DNA from: Planctomycetia bacterium
Lineage (GTDB): Bacteria; Planctomycetota; UBA11346
Assembly: GCA_005801395.1 (NCBI GenBank)
Contig: SYDV01000101.1
Span: 1 to 7,975, forward strand
Reading direction: 5' to 3'
DNA length: 7,975 nucleotides
Part shown: piece by piece, positions 6,387-7,975 of the stretch
Position numbering within the stretch: the first letter of the stretch is position 1
Layout of the letters: every line of letters begins with the position of its first letter
The notes under the pieces: model-generated
Databases searched by the model: none
What the model was told of the DNA's origin: nothing
What the model saw: only the letters and a program-made list of their open reading frames with translations
Translations under genes and position numbers: made by a program

Positions 6387-7391
6387 CTACCCGCGTAAAG
6401 CAAGCAGCGGTGGAAAAGTCATGGCTGCACGAGTCATATGAGCAAAACGTGGCAACCAACCGTGTGGTTTCGCGCAACGCCGCAAAAAGAGTCGCAGTGG
6501 TTGATTGAAAGATCGATAATGTTTTAGCAAAGAAGCATGTGGTACTTCTTCGCCATTTTTTTCGTACAACCAATGCACTTCGACATCGGGAAAACAACGA
6601 ATAGCTAAATCTGGCCGGCATAAAATACCGGTTCCTGGACCTTCCATGGTCAACGTATGTCGCTCTTTGCTGCCCCATAAAATAAGCGTTGGCGCAGTGG
6701 TTAATGGTCGTCTCTTATCCGCCACCGGATCCAAACCACGAAACTCGCGTAGCGCCATAACGCGATCAAGGCCACCTTGTGGTGTAATATTGGTGATGGT
6801 TCGCTCGATGCGTGAACGGATGCGCTCCTCTTCCATTTCTATGAAACCATACGGAGTTAACACATTCAATAAGGTCCATAAACTATAGGTCGAGGTCGGT
6901 GATTTTGTCTTCGATGCACGACTGGCCAAAGCGCGGAAAAACGTTCGTCCACGTTCAACGGCCTGTTCCGGACGGCCATGTTCACCTCGATCTGATTCCT
7001 GAACAATACCACCATATAATCGCGCTAACAATGGCGCTAAGTCTTGTGTACAGGTGAATGGACTAATTAAAATAAAAGCAGATAAATTTATATTGGCATC
7101 TGACTCACGTAAACGTCGCAACAATTCTATGCAAATTCCGCCACCAACGCTAACGCCGACCAAAACAACTCGACGACCACTGGACACCAAACTGTGCAGT
7201 TCATATATGAGTCTATTTATTACCCAGTCGAGATCGAAACGATCATGCGGATAGGTCACAATCGAGACTGATCCGAATCGACGAAATATAGACAGTTGAC
7301 GCAAAAATGTTTCTGGACCATCAGGCACCAATCCAGGAACACACAACAGATGAAATGGACCACGACTCGTATAGGTTTTTATGCTACACAT
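6387..7391 (-). CDS. Alpha/beta hydrolase-fold protein in the betaine-lipid operon
   Basis: This is a 334-residue alpha/beta hydrolase of unassigned substrate. Near the N-terminus LLCVPGLVPDG (15-25) fits the strand and oxyanion-hole loop. GVSVGG (79-84) is the nucleophile elbow with S81. LILWGSKERH (236-245) ends the strand that normally carries the acidic residue (E243 is the candidate). H285 in VPHASLL is the likely catalytic His, so a Ser-acid-His triad is visible. A large helical cap seems to occupy about 112-225. There is no signal peptide, so a cytoplasmic site is expected. GGGGAG precedes the ATG by 5 bases, and the start overlaps the GH3 stop by 8 bases, indicating coupling. Lipase, thioesterase or acyltransferase activity are all possible; supplying diacylglycerol to BtaA or trimming acyl groups is inference from position. 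The C-terminal 30 residues (basic, then hydrophobic) may touch the membrane. Confidence 0.8.
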   Translation of the reverse strand: MCSIKTYTSRGPFHLLCVPGLVPDGPETFLRQLSIFRRFGSVSIVTYPHDRFDLDWVINRLIYELHSLVSSGRRVVLVGVSVGGGICIELLRRLRESDANINLSAFILISPFTCTQDLAPLLARLYGGIVQESDRGEHGRPEQAVERGRTFFRALASRASKTKSPTSTYSLWTLLNVLTPYGFIEMEEERIRSRIERTITNITPQGGLDRVMALREFRGLDPVADKRRPLTTAPTLILWGSKERHTLTMEGPGTGILCRPDLAIRCFPDVEVHWLYEKNGEEVPHASLLKHYRSFNQPLRLFLRRCAKPHGWLPRFAHMTRAAMTFPPLLALRG

Positions 7392-7974
7392 GATTTCTCC
7401 CCTGATCTTCTATAATAATTGAATTGGCGGAGAATATTCTCTCCGCGAAACTTCGATCATTCCAGGCTTGCGGAACTTTGTGTTGGCCGCCCATTTTACC
7501 CGAGACGGAAAGGAAACGATGAAAGCTTCCGGGGGCAACTATGGTCACAATCGGCATAGAAATCTGACCACCTGAACGATGTGCGTCATAGTCAATCACA
7601 TGCGTGCGCAGGTAGTGATCAATGATGTCACTAAATACCGTCACTGAGGCGGGCGGATGACTAAACTCAATTAACCACTCATGTGCCCCAACTGGATTCG
7701 CTAACGTCGGCATCTTAGGTGCGACATGATAATAATTAATTTCACAACGAGTTAATTGACAAGCCTGTGCGATGGCACCATCCAAGTGAACGCCTTCAAC
7801 ATGTTCACCGAAAGCAGACAGGCGTGTTTTAATCCGTCCCGCAACGCGAATAAACCCTGGAGCGACACCTTCAACTAAGTCACCCAATTGATAACGTACT
7901 AATCCCCCAGGTGTCGTGACTAAAATGCGATAAATTCGACCTGATTCCAATGATTCTGCACCCACCGTTTCGCC
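7384..7974 (-). CDS. GH3-family acyl-acid amido synthetase, C-terminal part (5' end outside window)
   Basis: The last 196 residues of a GH3-superfamily enzyme are visible. GH3 proteins adenylate a carboxylic acid with ATP and join it to an amine, usually an amino acid; plant members conjugate auxin or jasmonate, and most bacterial members are uncharacterised. Local residues 20-32 (TTPGGLVRYQLGD) match the GH3 strand that approaches the nucleotide. AGRIKTRLSAFGEHVEG (45-61) follows at the hinge to the mobile C-terminal domain. PGSFHRFLSVSGKMGGQHKVP (148-168) matches the family ending in Gln-x-Lys-Val-Pro, and K166 corresponds to the conserved catalytic Lys. The family's usual Arg after KVP is Gln here. 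Family length of about 500-600 residues implies that roughly two thirds lies beyond the right edge. A GTG at 7965 is in frame but internal, since homologous sequence continues upstream. It is the first visible gene of the operon and overlaps the hydrolase. Confidence 0.82.
   Translation of the reverse strand, partial: GETVGAESLESGRIYRILVTTPGGLVRYQLGDLVEGVAPGFIRVAGRIKTRLSAFGEHVEGVHLDGAIAQACQLTRCEINYYHVAPKMPTLANPVGAHEWLIEFSHPPASVTVFSDIIDHYLRTHVIDYDAHRSGGQISMPIVTIVAPGSFHRFLSVSGKMGGQHKVPQAWNDRSFAERIFSANSIIIEDQGRNHV
7397..7402 (-). promoter_or_regulatory. Ribosome binding site of the alpha/beta hydrolase inside the GH3 gene end
   Basis: GGGGAG on the minus strand lies 5 bases before the ATG at 7391 and is embedded in the last codons of the GH3 gene. 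It supports the 8-base overlapping start and coupled translation. Confidence 0.65.
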
Positions 7975-7975
7975 G

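Noticed and set aside
6356..6403. TTG start for btaA at 6403
   Set aside because: It adds an unconserved leader and overlaps the hydrolase gene; the ATG at 6355 gives normal family length, though its ribosome site is weak.
6358..6678. Minus-strand 106-residue frame overlapping the hydrolase gene
   Set aside because: It is in another frame of a well supported gene and shows low-complexity Cys/Arg/Ser-rich translation without domain features.
7963..7965. GTG at 7965 as the start of the GH3 gene
   Set aside because: The visible part is only the C-terminal third of the family and the frame stays open to the window edge.

Overview
The window most likely comes from a Gram-negative bacterium, probably a gammaproteobacterium. 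It carries a Kdo/LPS-pathway isomerase (KdsD), an outer-membrane beta-barrel porin with a signal peptide and C-terminal Phe, and base composition that looks close to 50% GC. The lineage is inferred from gene content only; no rRNA, tRNA or other marker is present.

Left part, plus strand (1-3515): a nearly complete kdsD whose extreme 5' end lies outside the window; an imperfect long inverted repeat of the dispersed intergenic type (about 1033-1120); a small unrecognised 59-residue gene; a 414-residue porin resembling the phosphate-selective OprP/OprO family, closed by a clear intrinsic terminator; and a 191-residue HD-domain protein of the PhnZ family (mixed-valent diiron oxygenases linked to phosphonate breakdown).

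Right part, minus strand (3527-7975): a tight five-gene cluster read right to left. It holds the C-terminal part of a GH3-family acyl-acid amido synthetase, an alpha/beta hydrolase, btaA, btaB, and an N-terminally membrane-anchored 2-oxoglutarate/Fe(II) oxygenase. Genes overlap by 8 and 4 bases or are separated by about 31 and 52 bases, which points to one operon whose promoter lies beyond the right edge. It converges on the PhnZ-like gene with only 11 bases between the stop codons.

The functional core is betaine-lipid synthesis. BtaA moves the 3-amino-3-carboxypropyl group of SAM onto diacylglycerol, and BtaB methylates the amine three times to give diacylglyceryl-N,N,N-trimethylhomoserine (DGTS), a phosphorus-free membrane lipid that replaces phospholipids under phosphate limitation in several bacteria and algae. 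The most interesting point is the packaging of btaAB with three further enzymes (adenylating GH3 ligase, hydrolase, membrane-bound hydroxylase). This suggests a modified betaine lipid, or a lipid supply and remodelling route, that I do not recognise as described. The porin and PhnZ-like protein next door would fit a wider phosphorus-economy neighbourhood, but no convincing Pho box was found, so that link is inference.
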